This document shows positions 1 through 7,973 of a stretch of DNA of 64,000 nucleotides, piece by piece; positions within the stretch are counted from its first letter, which is position 1, and every line of letters starts with the position of its first letter. The stretch is from assembly GCA_964512655.1 (NCBI GenBank), contig CAZEJT010000002.1, positions 310,001-374,000 of the forward strand, read 5' to 3'. Below the pieces are notes generated by a model that searched no databases, was not told the origin of the DNA, and worked only from the letters and a program-made list of their open reading frames with translations. The DNA comes from VBOC01 sp964512655. Its GTDB lineage: Bacteria > Bacteroidota > Ignavibacteria > UBA10030 > SZUA-254. Made by a program: the position numbers and the translations under genes.

Positions 1-349
1 GTTTGGTCAATTCAAAGGGCGGGGATGTCCAGAGCTCCAACGGATCAACCGGCTGGACGTCGTAGTGGCCGTACAGGAGGAGCGTGGGCTTGCCGGGCAC
101 GCGAGGAGATTCGGCGCACACGATCGGATGCCCGTTCGTCGAAAAAACCTCAACGTGCTGCATTCCGATTTTCCGAAGATGTCCCGAGATCCATTCGGCG
201 CAGCGAACGACATCACCTTTATTCTCAGGATTGGTGCTGATGCTCGGGATGGCGATGAGCTCTTTCAGCTCGTCGAGGTAACGCGACTTGTTGCTCTCAA
301 TATACTTTAGGATTTCTTGCATCGGCGGGAATTCGTTAAAAGTCATCAT
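1..349 (-). CDS. M20-family dipeptidase, N-terminal part (cut by window start)
   Basis: This reading frame stays open to the window edge, so only about 116 N-terminal residues are visible. The translation runs from a double ATG at 349/346 and contains ELIAIPSIST, then LLLYGHYDVQPVDP. The second stretch carries the first metal-ligand His and the catalytic Asp of the M20/M25/M40 zinc peptidases (family knowledge). A second candidate start is the ATG at 322, giving MQEILKYIES, which resembles the usual start of these dipeptidases. No clear ribosome site decides between them. It is divergent from the heme operon. The C-terminal catalytic half is outside the window, so substrate specificity cannot be judged. 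Confidence 0.85.
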   Translation of the reverse strand, partial: MMTFNEFPPMQEILKYIESNKSRYLDELKELIAIPSISTNPENKGDVVRCAEWISGHLRKIGMQHVEVFSTNGHPIVCAESPRVPGKPTLLLYGHYDVQPVDPLELWTSPPFELTK

Positions 350-388
350 AATATAGTAAAGACACGCAGTAGTTGCAAGGCCAAACCC

Positions 389-419
389 TTGATAATAACT
401 CGGTTTTTCGGTACCTTGA
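389..419 (+). promoter_or_regulatory. Bacteroidetes-type promoter of the heme operon
   Basis: TTG at 389-391 is followed after exactly 20 bases by TACCTTGA at 412-419, a partial match to the phylum's TTG-N20-TAnnTTTG pattern. The predicted transcription start is near 426, 16 bases before the ATG at 442. This supports 442 rather than the upstream TTG at 373 as the ccsA start. The -7 box is imperfect. Confidence 0.4.
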
Positions 420-441
420 ATCACAATCGTCCTCTCCGTTG

Positions 442-1266
442 ATGCCGACTCTGATCAATCTGCTCGATGTGTTCCTCCCCATTCTCTACTTCGGGACAAT
501 CTGGGCGTACGGCAAAGCATTCTTCAGCGGTCTCAGGGCGGCCGAGGGCTTGCGCACTCCGTTGCTGATGTTCACCCTCCTGACGCACGGACTCACGATT
601 GGCCTGCGGACAGCCGAGTATCACCATCCACCCATCACTTCCGTCTTCGAACTCCTCTCGCTGCTCGCTTTTACGGTAACACTCGTCTATGCGTACATTG
701 AATTCAGGCTGAGGATCAAATCCACGGGATACTTTATTCTGATTCTCCCCTTTTTCTTTCAGCTGATCTCTTCGCTCATGATCAAAGAAGTGAGGGAGGT
801 TCAGCCGATTCTCAGGAGCAATCTCCTTGGACTCCACGTCTCAAGCGCGCTGTTGGGCTATGCAGCGATCACGATCTCGGCGGTCTACGGGTTCCTGTAC
901 CTTATGCTCTACCATGAGATCAAATCCAGTCAATTTGGAGTTATTTACCAGCGTTTGCCAAATCTGGAAACGCTCGAGCGGATGAGCTTCAGCGCCACCG
1001 TCCTCGGCTTTCTCCTCCTGACGATCGCCATCGTCGTGGGGCTCATCTGGCTTCCGCAGGTTCCCGAAGGAGTATCGTACGCGGATCCGAAACTCTTCGG
1101 AACTGTTGCAATCTGGTTTATCTATGCCGCCGGGCTTTCGGCGAAACGGCTGAGGCGATGGCACGGGCGCAAGATGATGGTCCTCTCGATGTTCGGTTTC
1201 GCTACGGCCATGGTGTCGATGACGGTGATTAATGTCTTTCTGAGCAGTTTTCATAAGTTCTATTGA
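442..1266 (+). CDS. CcsA/HemX-like cytochrome c assembly membrane protein
   Basis: The protein has 274 residues and about eight hydrophobic segments, as in the CcsA/HemX family (cytochrome c assembly domain). Members placed next to hemA are usually called HemX and affect glutamyl-tRNA reductase levels; true CcsA proteins handle heme for c-type cytochromes. The tryptophan-rich WWD loop of full CcsA/CcmC is not evident, which favours HemX. A longer frame opens at a TTG at 373, but residues from there to the ATG at 442 are polar and lie upstream of the likely promoter, so 442 was chosen. hemA starts three bases after the stop, which implies co-transcription and probably translational coupling. 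Confidence 0.8.
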   Translation: MPTLINLLDVFLPILYFGTIWAYGKAFFSGLRAAEGLRTPLLMFTLLTHGLTIGLRTAEYHHPPITSVFELLSLLAFTVTLVYAYIEFRLRIKSTGYFILILPFFFQLISSLMIKEVREVQPILRSNLLGLHVSSALLGYAAITISAVYGFLYLMLYHEIKSSQFGVIYQRLPNLETLERMSFSATVLGFLLLTIAIVVGLIWLPQVPEGVSYADPKLFGTVAIWFIYAAGLSAKRLRRWHGRKMMVLSMFGFATAMVSMTVINVFLSSFHKFY

Positions 1267-1269
1267 GTC

Positions 1270-2544
1270 GTGAACTTCTACTCCCTCGGAATCAATCACA
1301 GGACCGCCCCGCTCGAGGTGAGGGAACGCCTGTGGTTTTCCGAGCAGGAAACCCGCGATGCGCTCTCCGATTTGAAAGCGGACCGCTTTCCGGAATGTGT
1401 TCTCGTCTCGACCTGTAACCGGACCGAGCTCTATTACCGGAAGCCTGACGGCTCGTCCAACGGCGAGCCCCTCTGGAGGACCCTTGCGGGGTACAAAGGC
1501 GCCCTGGGCTCGGTGAACGAAGCGAATTTTTATTCGATTGAGTCCCTCCACGCTGTCAAGCACCTCTTCAACGTCGCATCCGGAATCGACTCCATGATCC
1601 TCGGAGAGTTCCAGATTCTCAGCCAGATCAGGGAAGCCTACGCCCTTGCGGCCGGGGTCTCTTCCACCGGTTCTGTGATGAACAGGATTTTCGACACCGC
1701 GCTTCGGATCGGTAAACGCGCCCGCACCGAAACCGAAATCGGAACAGGGGCGGTTTCGGTGAGCTATGCGGCAGCCGAACTCTCATCCAAGATTTTCGAC
1801 GATCTCTCCAAGAGAACCGCGCTTCTGATCGGAGCCGGCGAGACCGGCAGGCTGACCGCGAAACACCTTGCCGGAAAGAATATCGGCACCCTCCTCGTCG
1901 CCAACCGGACGCGCGAACGCGCCGAAGCGTTGTCCGCCGGACTGGGCGGCACAGTGATCGAGTTCGATCGGATTCTCCCGGAGCTCGAGCGGGCCGATAT
2001 CGTGATCAGCTCGGTCGAGTCGCCGGGATTCATCCTGAAAGCAGAGGATCTTCGCCGCGCTGCGAAGCTTCGGGGGAACAGGGCGCTTTTCATCATCGAT
2101 CTCGGCGTTCCGAGAAACATCGATCCGGAAGCGAATTCCATCGAGAGCGTCTTTCTCCATGATGTCGACGCGCTCAACCATATTGTCGACAAGAACCTCG
2201 TCCATCGGAAAGCGGAGGTTCCCAGGGTCAGGACCATCATCCTCGAAGAGCTCGTACGATTTCAGCGATGGTACGCGTCGCTCGAGGTGAATCCCACAAT
2301 CGAGCAGTTGAGGGAGCACGCGGAAACGATCCGACGCTCCGAGGTCGAGAAGCATCTGAACCGCTTCTCCCCCGGTGAGCGGGAAGAGCTTGACCACCTG
2401 ACCAAACGCATCATCAGCAAGATCCTGCATGCGCCGACCGTCAACCTGAAGACGGGGCATGAAAACGGGGACGGAGCGACTCTGCGCGACAAGATTCATC
2501 TCGTGCGGCACCTCTTTGGCCTCGATAAAGGGGATTCCCGATGA
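1270..2544 (+). CDS. hemA: Glutamyl-tRNA reductase
   Basis: First step of C5-pathway tetrapyrrole synthesis: NADPH reduction of glutamyl-tRNA to glutamate-1-semialdehyde. The 424-residue length is normal. Visible motifs are LVSTCNRTELYY with the catalytic Cys49, the GEFQILSQIR helix near residue 110, and the NADPH-binding LIGAGETG loop of the Rossmann domain. A C-terminal dimerisation domain follows. The start is GTG at 1270, giving the conserved MNFYSLGINHRTAPLEVRE. It overlaps hemC by the ATGA of the stop, so the two are translationally coupled. Its product is handed to HemL, encoded 14 kb downstream. Confidence 0.97.
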   Translation: MNFYSLGINHRTAPLEVRERLWFSEQETRDALSDLKADRFPECVLVSTCNRTELYYRKPDGSSNGEPLWRTLAGYKGALGSVNEANFYSIESLHAVKHLFNVASGIDSMILGEFQILSQIREAYALAAGVSSTGSVMNRIFDTALRIGKRARTETEIGTGAVSVSYAAAELSSKIFDDLSKRTALLIGAGETGRLTAKHLAGKNIGTLLVANRTRERAEALSAGLGGTVIEFDRILPELERADIVISSVESPGFILKAEDLRRAAKLRGNRALFIIDLGVPRNIDPEANSIESVFLHDVDALNHIVDKNLVHRKAEVPRVRTIILEELVRFQRWYASLEVNPTIEQLREHAETIRRSEVEKHLNRFSPGEREELDHLTKRIISKILHAPTVNLKTGHENGDGATLRDKIHLVRHLFGLDKGDSR

Positions 2545-3503
2545 AGCGCATAAAGGTCGTCATAGGAACACGGGGGAGCAAGCTCGCCCTCTGGCAGGCG
2601 GATCATGTTCGCGGGGCTCTGGCCGAAGTGCGAGACGGCATCTCGGTGGAGATCAGGACGATTCGCACCACGGGCGATGCCGCTCCGCACATACCCCTCT
2701 CGAAGCTCGGGCTGAAGGGGCTCTTCACCAAAGAGATAGAGCAGGCTCTGCTCGATGGCACTATCGACATGGCCGTCCACAGCCTGAAGGACCTCCCGAC
2801 CGTACTCCCCCCCGGACTCGCTCTCGGCGCCGTCATGAAGCGGGAGGACGCGCATGATGTGTTCATCGCGCATCCGCGACGAACCGTAGGGAGCGTGGAC
2901 CGGCTCCCGGCGGGAGCCACGATTGCGACGGGGAGCCTCCGCAGAACCTGCCAGCTCCTCCGCTGGAGGCCGGACCTGCGCATCGCAGATCTCCGGGGAA
3001 ACGTGAACACACGCCTCTCCATGCTCGACCGATCTGATTGGGAGGGTATCATACTTGCGAAAGCCGGAGTGGTTCGCCTTGGAGTCGCGGAGCGCATCAC
3101 TGAGACAATCCCCTTTGACCGGATGCTCCCGGCGCCCGGGCAGGGCGCACTCGCGATTGAGGTCCGCGACGGCGACGACCGTGTACTCGATCTCGTGAAG
3201 AGGCTTTCCGACGAGAATACTTCCGCTTCGACCGCCGGAGAGAGGGCATTGCTCAGAGCCCTTGAAGGAGGGTGCCAGGTCCCGATCGGCGCATATGGCC
3301 GGATTGAGAAGGGGCAGTTCTGTCTCGATGCTATGATCGGTTCTCCTGACGGAAGAAGAATCATCCGCGGGGCCAGCCATGGCGAGCCTGCTCGAAGCGA
3401 ATCGTTGGGCGAGGAGCTGGCCGGCGCTCTTCTCAGAAGCGGAGGGAAAGAGCTCCTGGAGCTGGCCAGATCCACAGAGCCCCATGAGGTGCACGATGCC
3501 TGA
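2541..3503 (+). CDS. hemC: Porphobilinogen deaminase (hydroxymethylbilane synthase)
   Basis: Polymerises four porphobilinogens into hydroxymethylbilane. The 320-residue protein shows TRGSKLALWQA at the N-terminus, the catalytic Asp84 in SLKDLPTVLPPG, APGQGALAIE in domain 2, and Cys245 in LEGGCQVPIGAYG, the attachment site of the dipyrromethane cofactor. The start ATG lies inside the last codons of hemA (ATGA overlap). The hemD start lies inside its own 3' end. All key residues are intact. Confidence 0.97.
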   Translation: MKRIKVVIGTRGSKLALWQADHVRGALAEVRDGISVEIRTIRTTGDAAPHIPLSKLGLKGLFTKEIEQALLDGTIDMAVHSLKDLPTVLPPGLALGAVMKREDAHDVFIAHPRRTVGSVDRLPAGATIATGSLRRTCQLLRWRPDLRIADLRGNVNTRLSMLDRSDWEGIILAKAGVVRLGVAERITETIPFDRMLPAPGQGALAIEVRDGDDRVLDLVKRLSDENTSASTAGERALLRALEGGCQVPIGAYGRIEKGQFCLDAMIGSPDGRRIIRGASHGEPARSESLGEELAGALLRSGGKELLELARSTEPHEVHDA

Positions 3504-4350
3504 ATACCTGGCGCCGCTTTCGGGGAAAACGATTCTCGTGACCCGGGCGGAGACAAAAGCCGGTGAACTTGTCCGGGAAATCCAGCGCTACGGCGGTACC
3601 GCGGTGGTGTTCCCGACGATCGAAATCAGGCCGGCTCGCTCCTACGACGATTGCGATCGATCCATCGACGCTATCGCCTCATACGACGGGTTGGTCTTTA
3701 CCAGCGAGAACGGCGTCCGCTACTTCCTCGAGAGGTGGACCCTGCGCGGACACTCTGTGGATCAGCTGCGGTCCAAGCTCGTGTGTGTCGTCGGAGAAAA
3801 AACCGGGCGGACGGCCGTCGAATGCGGGCTTCCCGTCACGCTCATGCCGGAGCGGTTCACGGCAGCCGATCTTGCCCGGGCGATCGCCGGTGAGAACCTC
3901 GCCGGAAAGAGATTCCTTTTCCCGAGGGGAGACCTCGGCGGCGACACGCTGGCGCGGGGGTTCGACCGCCTCGGCGCCGGCATGGATTCGGTCGTCGTTT
4001 ACGAGACGCACAGGCCCCATCCGGAGAATGAACGCTCGGTGAGAATGCTCCTTCTTGAAGGGGGGGTCGACATCCTTACGTTCACGAGCCCGTCGTCATT
4101 CACAAATTTCGCGGCGATCTTCTCAGATGAGGAGATCATGAAGATGCGGCCCCGCATGATGATCGCTGCGATCGGAGCGGCCACTGCGGCGGCGATCAAC
4201 AGATACGGAATTCAGGCGGATATTATTCCGGCCGAATCCTCCATCGAGTCAATGGTCAAATCGATCGCAGATGTTTGTCGCTCAGGATCTGCGCCGGCCG
4301 CATCAGCCGGGGCCCTTCTCTTCCCCCGGAATCGATCGCTCGATGAGTGA
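3496..4350 (+). CDS. hemD: Uroporphyrinogen-III synthase
   Basis: Cyclises hydroxymethylbilane with inversion of ring D. HemD sequences are poorly conserved; identification rests on the KTILVTRAETKAGELVRE start, the FTSENGVRYF and FTSPSSFTNF motifs of the two alpha/beta domains, and the position between hemC and hemE. The frame is open well upstream inside hemC, but that part translates to low-complexity sequence. The start was set at ATG 3496, which has GAGGTG just before it; ATG 3484 is an alternative. Length is 284 residues. It overlaps hemC by 8 bases and hemE by 8 bases. Confidence 0.93.
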   Translation: MPEYLAPLSGKTILVTRAETKAGELVREIQRYGGTAVVFPTIEIRPARSYDDCDRSIDAIASYDGLVFTSENGVRYFLERWTLRGHSVDQLRSKLVCVVGEKTGRTAVECGLPVTLMPERFTAADLARAIAGENLAGKRFLFPRGDLGGDTLARGFDRLGAGMDSVVVYETHRPHPENERSVRMLLLEGGVDILTFTSPSSFTNFAAIFSDEEIMKMRPRMMIAAIGAATAAAINRYGIQADIIPAESSIESMVKSIADVCRSGSAPAASAGALLFPRNRSLDE

Positions 4351-5383
4351 GGACCTTTTCCTTCTGGCCTGCAACCGCCAGAGGACGCCGCGCACCCCCG
4401 TATGGATGATGCGCCAGGCAGGGAGATACCTCCCGGCATATCGCGAGGTGCGCGCAAAAACCGATTTTCTCACCCTGTGCAAGACACCGGAGCTCGCCGC
4501 GCAGGTCACGCTCCAGCCCGTCGATGAGCTGGGGGTCGATGCGGCAATTATTTTCTCCGACATCCTCGTCGTCCCCGAAGCGATGGGGATGCGGCTGATC
4601 GTCGATGAGGGGAAAGGCGGACCCCGCTTCACCGCTCCTCTCCGCACTGCTGCCGACATCGGCGGCCTGAAAACGCCCGACCCATCCCGGGACCTGAAGT
4701 TCGTCATGGACGCGATCTCACTCTCAAGAAAGGAGCTCGGCGGGCGCGCGCCGTTGATCGGTTTCTCGGGCTCGCCCTGGACGCTTGCCTCATACATGGT
4801 AGAGGGCGGCGGCTCGAAATCGTTCCGAACAATTAAGCAGATGCTCTACGATTGTCCTTCCCTGCTTCATCTCCTCCTCGAGAGACTCACCGTTGCCGTC
4901 GCCTCACACCTCAGCGCTCAGGTGGAAGCCGGGGCCCAGGCGATCCAGATTTTTGACACGTGGGGAGGGGTTCTGACAGAAGGCGCGTTCCGGGATTTTT
5001 CATTGAGGTATATCGAGCAGACCATCGCACTCACGAAGCGGCAGGGAGTCCCGATTCTCGTCTTTTGCAAGAATTGCGCTCACTCGCTCGAGAAGATTGC
5101 ATCGACCGGCTGCCAGGTCGTCGGGCTCGACTGGACCTTCGATCTCGGCCGCGCGCGATCGCTCGTAGGCGGCCGCGTCGCACTCCAGGGAAACCTTGAT
5201 CCAGCGGTTCTCTATGCCGCTCCCGGGCGGATCAGGGACGAAGTACGAACGATCCTTGAGGGTTTCGGGAAGGGCTCGGGCCACATCTTCAATCTCGGCC
5301 ACGGCATTCTCCCCGATACCCCCGTCGACCACGCGCGTGAGTTCGTGCGCGCGGTCCGTGAAGAAAGCGTTGCATATCATTGA
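4343..5383 (+). CDS. hemE: Uroporphyrinogen decarboxylase
   Basis: Decarboxylates the four acetates of uroporphyrinogen III to give coproporphyrinogen III. The family signature VWMMRQAGRYLPAYREVR lies near residues 20-37, with the substrate-binding Arg pair. IIFSDILVVPEAMG supplies the catalytic Asp, and GFSGSPWTLASYMVEGGGS and FDTWGG follow. The start ATG 4343 overlaps the hemD stop; a longer frame from 4271 was rejected because its extra residues are encoded inside hemD and are unlike the family. Length 346 is typical. A 32-base gap separates it from the ferritin-like gene. Confidence 0.97.
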   Translation: MSEDLFLLACNRQRTPRTPVWMMRQAGRYLPAYREVRAKTDFLTLCKTPELAAQVTLQPVDELGVDAAIIFSDILVVPEAMGMRLIVDEGKGGPRFTAPLRTAADIGGLKTPDPSRDLKFVMDAISLSRKELGGRAPLIGFSGSPWTLASYMVEGGGSKSFRTIKQMLYDCPSLLHLLLERLTVAVASHLSAQVEAGAQAIQIFDTWGGVLTEGAFRDFSLRYIEQTIALTKRQGVPILVFCKNCAHSLEKIASTGCQVVGLDWTFDLGRARSLVGGRVALQGNLDPAVLYAAPGRIRDEVRTILEGFGKGSGHIFNLGHGILPDTPVDHAREFVRAVREESVAYH

Positions 5384-5415
5384 CGAATCACCGTTCATCA
5401 TAAGGAGGAGAAGCA

Positions 5416-5838
5416 ATGACCGGCAGGAAGGCGCTTATCGAGGGATTGAATGAGGACCTCGCAAACGAACTCGGCGCGTCGATACTCTACCTGTTTCAGA
5501 CGTCCACGGCAACGGGATGGGAGGGCGAGGAACTGCGCGAGTTCCTGACCCCTGAGATCACGGGTGAAATGCAGCATGCAATCTTCCTTGCGGAGAAGAT
5601 CGCCGCGCTCGGAGGAAAGCCCACAACAGTGCCCACCCAGTACAAATCTCCGAGGGAGGTGAAGGCGATGCTGAAATATGATCTTCAGCTGGAACGCCAG
5701 GTCGTCCAGAACTATCGCGAGCGGGCTTTGCAGGCGGAGGAGGTCGGAGAAATCGGACTGAAGATCAAGATCGAGGAACTCATTGTCGAAGAGACCGGAC
5801 ACGCTGAACAGCTCGATCGCATCCTCCGCGGAATGTAG
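5416..5838 (+). CDS. Ferritin-like di-iron protein (bacterioferritin family)
   Basis: A 140-residue four-helix protein. Candidate iron ligands are Glu18, Glu51 and His54 (an ExxH pair), Glu94, and Glu127 with His130 (a second ExxH), the pattern of ferritin/bacterioferritin di-iron centres. It is slightly shorter than bacterioferritin (about 155). No obvious heme-ligand Met is recognised, so heme binding is not claimed. It has the best ribosome site of the operon, AAGGAGGAG 6-14 bases before the ATG, so it may be translated more strongly than its neighbours. Its place between hemE and hemF suggests iron supply for ferrochelatase or protection from iron-driven oxidation of porphyrinogens; that is inference. 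Confidence 0.85.
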   Translation: MTGRKALIEGLNEDLANELGASILYLFQTSTATGWEGEELREFLTPEITGEMQHAIFLAEKIAALGGKPTTVPTQYKSPREVKAMLKYDLQLERQVVQNYRERALQAEEVGEIGLKIKIEELIVEETGHAEQLDRILRGM

Positions 5839-5848
5839 TCCGTCAGGG

Positions 5849-6727
5849 ATGCTCAGGCAGCGGGCGACGGAATACTTCCGCGGCCTTCAGGATCGCCTTT
5901 GCTCCTCGCTGGCGGAAGCCGACGGAAAAGGTGAATTCCGGGGCGGCCGGTGGAAGCATCCGGATCAGGGAGGAGGTGAAACCCGCGTTCTCGAGAAGGG
6001 CGCGCTGTTCGAAAAAGCGGCTGTGAATTTTTCGGAGATCGGGGCGCCCCTCACTTCGGCGGCCGCGGCCCGGCTTCAGGTCAACCCCCAGCGGATCTCA
6101 GCCACAGGCATTTCGCTGATCCTTCACCCCTCAAGCCCTCTCGTCCCCGCCGTTCACCTCAACCTGCGCTATCTCGAGCTCGCTGACGGGGACGGCTGGT
6201 TCGGAGGCGGGACCGACCTCACACCCTGCTACCTCGTGGAGGAGGATGTCCGGCACTTTCATCGCACGTTGAAAGAGGTCTGCGACAGGCATGGCGCCGG
6301 CTACTACGCAAAGTTCAAGAGATGGTGCGATGAGTATTTTTTTATCCCCCATCGCGGTGAATCGCGCGGGGTCGGCGGCGTTTTTTTTGACTACCAGAGA
6401 TCGGATCCTGACCTGTTTTTTCTCTTTGTAAAGGACATGGGGGATTCGTTTCTTGGGGCATATCTTCCCATCGTCGAGCGCCGGAGAAATGAGCCCTGGG
6501 GAGAGCAGGAAAAAGAGTGGCAGCTCCTCCGAAGAGGGAGGTACGTTGAGTTTAACCTGGTCTGCGACCGGGGCACCCTCTTCGGACTAGAAACGCAGGG
6601 CCGCACCGATTCAATACTCGCCTCCCTCCCGCCTCATGCGGCATGGGCCTACTCCCACGAGCCTCCTGCCGGTTCCAGGGAAGCGGACCTGCTCAGCGTT
6701 CTCCGGATCCCCAGGGACTGGGCTTGA
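5849..6727 (+). CDS. hemF: Oxygen-dependent coproporphyrinogen-III oxidase
   Basis: Converts coproporphyrinogen III to protoporphyrinogen IX with O2. The 292-residue protein matches HemF (about 300 residues): TGISLILHPSSPLVPAVH, WFGGGTDLTPCYL with metal/substrate residues, FFIPHRGESRGVGGVFFDY, and YVEFNLVCDRGTLFGL. The start ATG 5849 lies 10 bases after the ferritin-like stop; the longer frame from 5783 runs back into that gene. It ends in a TTGA overlap with hemH. Use of HemF rather than the radical enzyme HemN points to aerobic or microaerobic heme synthesis. Confidence 0.96.
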   Translation: MLRQRATEYFRGLQDRLCSSLAEADGKGEFRGGRWKHPDQGGGETRVLEKGALFEKAAVNFSEIGAPLTSAAAARLQVNPQRISATGISLILHPSSPLVPAVHLNLRYLELADGDGWFGGGTDLTPCYLVEEDVRHFHRTLKEVCDRHGAGYYAKFKRWCDEYFFIPHRGESRGVGGVFFDYQRSDPDLFFLFVKDMGDSFLGAYLPIVERRRNEPWGEQEKEWQLLRRGRYVEFNLVCDRGTLFGLETQGRTDSILASLPPHAAWAYSHEPPAGSREADLLSVLRIPRDWA

Positions 6728-7701
6728 CACCCGGCACGGAGATCGGCGTCGTCCTCCTGCAGCTCGGCGGGCCCGATTCGCTCGAAGCCGTCGAGCCCTT
6801 TCTCTACAATCTCTTCTGCGATCCCGATATCATCAACTTTCCCGGAGCGCGCCTGGCGCGCAAGCCCCTCGCGCGCTACATTGCCTCGCGCCGCGCGAGG
6901 AAGGTAGCGGACCACTACAGGGAGATCGGAGGAAAATCCCCGATCGTAGATCTCACACTCGCCCAGGCGCGCGCGCTTCAGGCGGCGCTTAACCCACACC
7001 TCCGGGCGTCGGTTCACGTCGCCATGCGCTACTGGCATCCCCTGACCGAGGAAGTGATTCCGAAACTGAGGGATGCGGGAGTACGGAAGGTCATTCTACT
7101 TCCTCTGTACCCTCAGTATTCCGCCGCAACAACGGGCTCAAGCTTGCGCGAATGGAAACGGCAGTGTGAAAAAATGAACTACGATCCCCCGGCCACGGAA
7201 TCCATCCGGTCGTATCACGACAATCCCCGCTACATCGCTGCGATCGTGGAGAGAATCTCCTCGGCGCTTTCACGATTTTCGGGCCGCGACCCGTCGGAGA
7301 TCGACCTCATCTTCAGCGCACACGGCGTGCCGCTGAGCCTGATCACTGCGGGGGATCCTTACCAGGAGCAGATCATCGGGACGTTCGAGCGCGTCATGGC
7401 TCTGGGGGGGTGGAAGTCACCGGCCGTTCTCTGCTATCAGAGCAGAGTGGGCCCGTCGGAGTGGCTGAAGCCCTCTTTGCGTGAAACGCTCGAGGGCCTT
7501 TCGGCCCGGGGCAGGAGGCGCTTTCTCGTCGTGCCGATTGCCTTCGTCACCGAGCACATCGAAACTCTTCACGAGATCAATATCGAGGCGCGCCTCGATG
7601 CGAAACGCCTCGGCGCCGCACAGTTTGAGATGATGCCGGCACTGAACGAGTCGCCCGAATTCATCGAATGCCTCGCCGGCCTCGTCCTCAGGAACATTTG
7701 A
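6724..7701 (+). CDS. hemH: Ferrochelatase
   Basis: Inserts Fe2+ into protoporphyrin IX. The protein starts MTPGTEIGVVLLQLGGPDS from a TTG at 6724 that overlaps the hemF stop by four bases (TTGA); the frame open upstream to 6643 encodes residues unlike the family. Key residues are His200 in IFSAHGVPLS and Glu277 in TEHIETLHEIN. LPLYPQYSAATTGS is the third signature. Length 325 is normal and no 2Fe-2S cysteine cluster is evident at the C-terminus. With HemY downstream this is the protoporphyrin-dependent route, not the coproheme route. Confidence 0.96.
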   Translation: MTPGTEIGVVLLQLGGPDSLEAVEPFLYNLFCDPDIINFPGARLARKPLARYIASRRARKVADHYREIGGKSPIVDLTLAQARALQAALNPHLRASVHVAMRYWHPLTEEVIPKLRDAGVRKVILLPLYPQYSAATTGSSLREWKRQCEKMNYDPPATESIRSYHDNPRYIAAIVERISSALSRFSGRDPSEIDLIFSAHGVPLSLITAGDPYQEQIIGTFERVMALGGWKSPAVLCYQSRVGPSEWLKPSLRETLEGLSARGRRRFLVVPIAFVTEHIETLHEINIEARLDAKRLGAAQFEMMPALNESPEFIECLAGLVLRNI

Positions 7702-7724
7702 ACACCCTGCCATGAGGATCCTCA

Positions 7725-7950
7725 CCCGGCGCGTCAGTCGGCCGAACGCATTCTTTGCATTTGTAGCCGCAGGCTTTAGCCTGCGGTCGCAGGACAAGAC
7801 GGGCGTCCGCTCTTTTGTAGCCGCCGGCTTCAGCCGGCGCGTCAGTCAGCCGAACGCACCCTTTGCTTTTGTAGCCGCGGGCTTTAGCCCGCGTTCGCAG
7901 GACGAGACAGGCATCCACTCTTTTGTAGCCGCCAGCTCCAGCCGGCGCCA
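7725..7950 (+). repeat. GTAG-headed REP-like array with 54-bp period
   Basis: TGTAGCC units start at 7762, 7816, 7870 and 7924, exactly 54 bases apart, all in one orientation. Each has a short palindrome after the GTAG head, for example CCGCAGGCT facing AGCCTGCGG. Two types of 54-bp unit alternate. In one the palindrome is followed by TCGCAGGAC-GAGAC-type sequence, in the other by GCGTCAGTC-GCCGAACGCA-type sequence, which gives a 108-bp higher-order repeat. A partial copy of the second type begins the array at 7725. It fills the gap between hemH and hemY. GTAG heads are typical of REP elements mobilised by RAYT transposases; none is encoded in the window. Confidence 0.85.
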
Positions 7951-7973
7951 CCTCCCCCCGCGAACGGAGTTGC

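Noticed and set aside
373..441. Upstream TTG start of the ccsA/hemX-like gene
   Set aside because: It lies before the likely promoter and would add a polar N-terminus in front of the first membrane segment.
7725..7950. Possible CRISPR array
   Set aside because: The repeated part is a short variable palindrome with a GTAG head, the spacers are themselves repeats of two types, and no cas gene is near.
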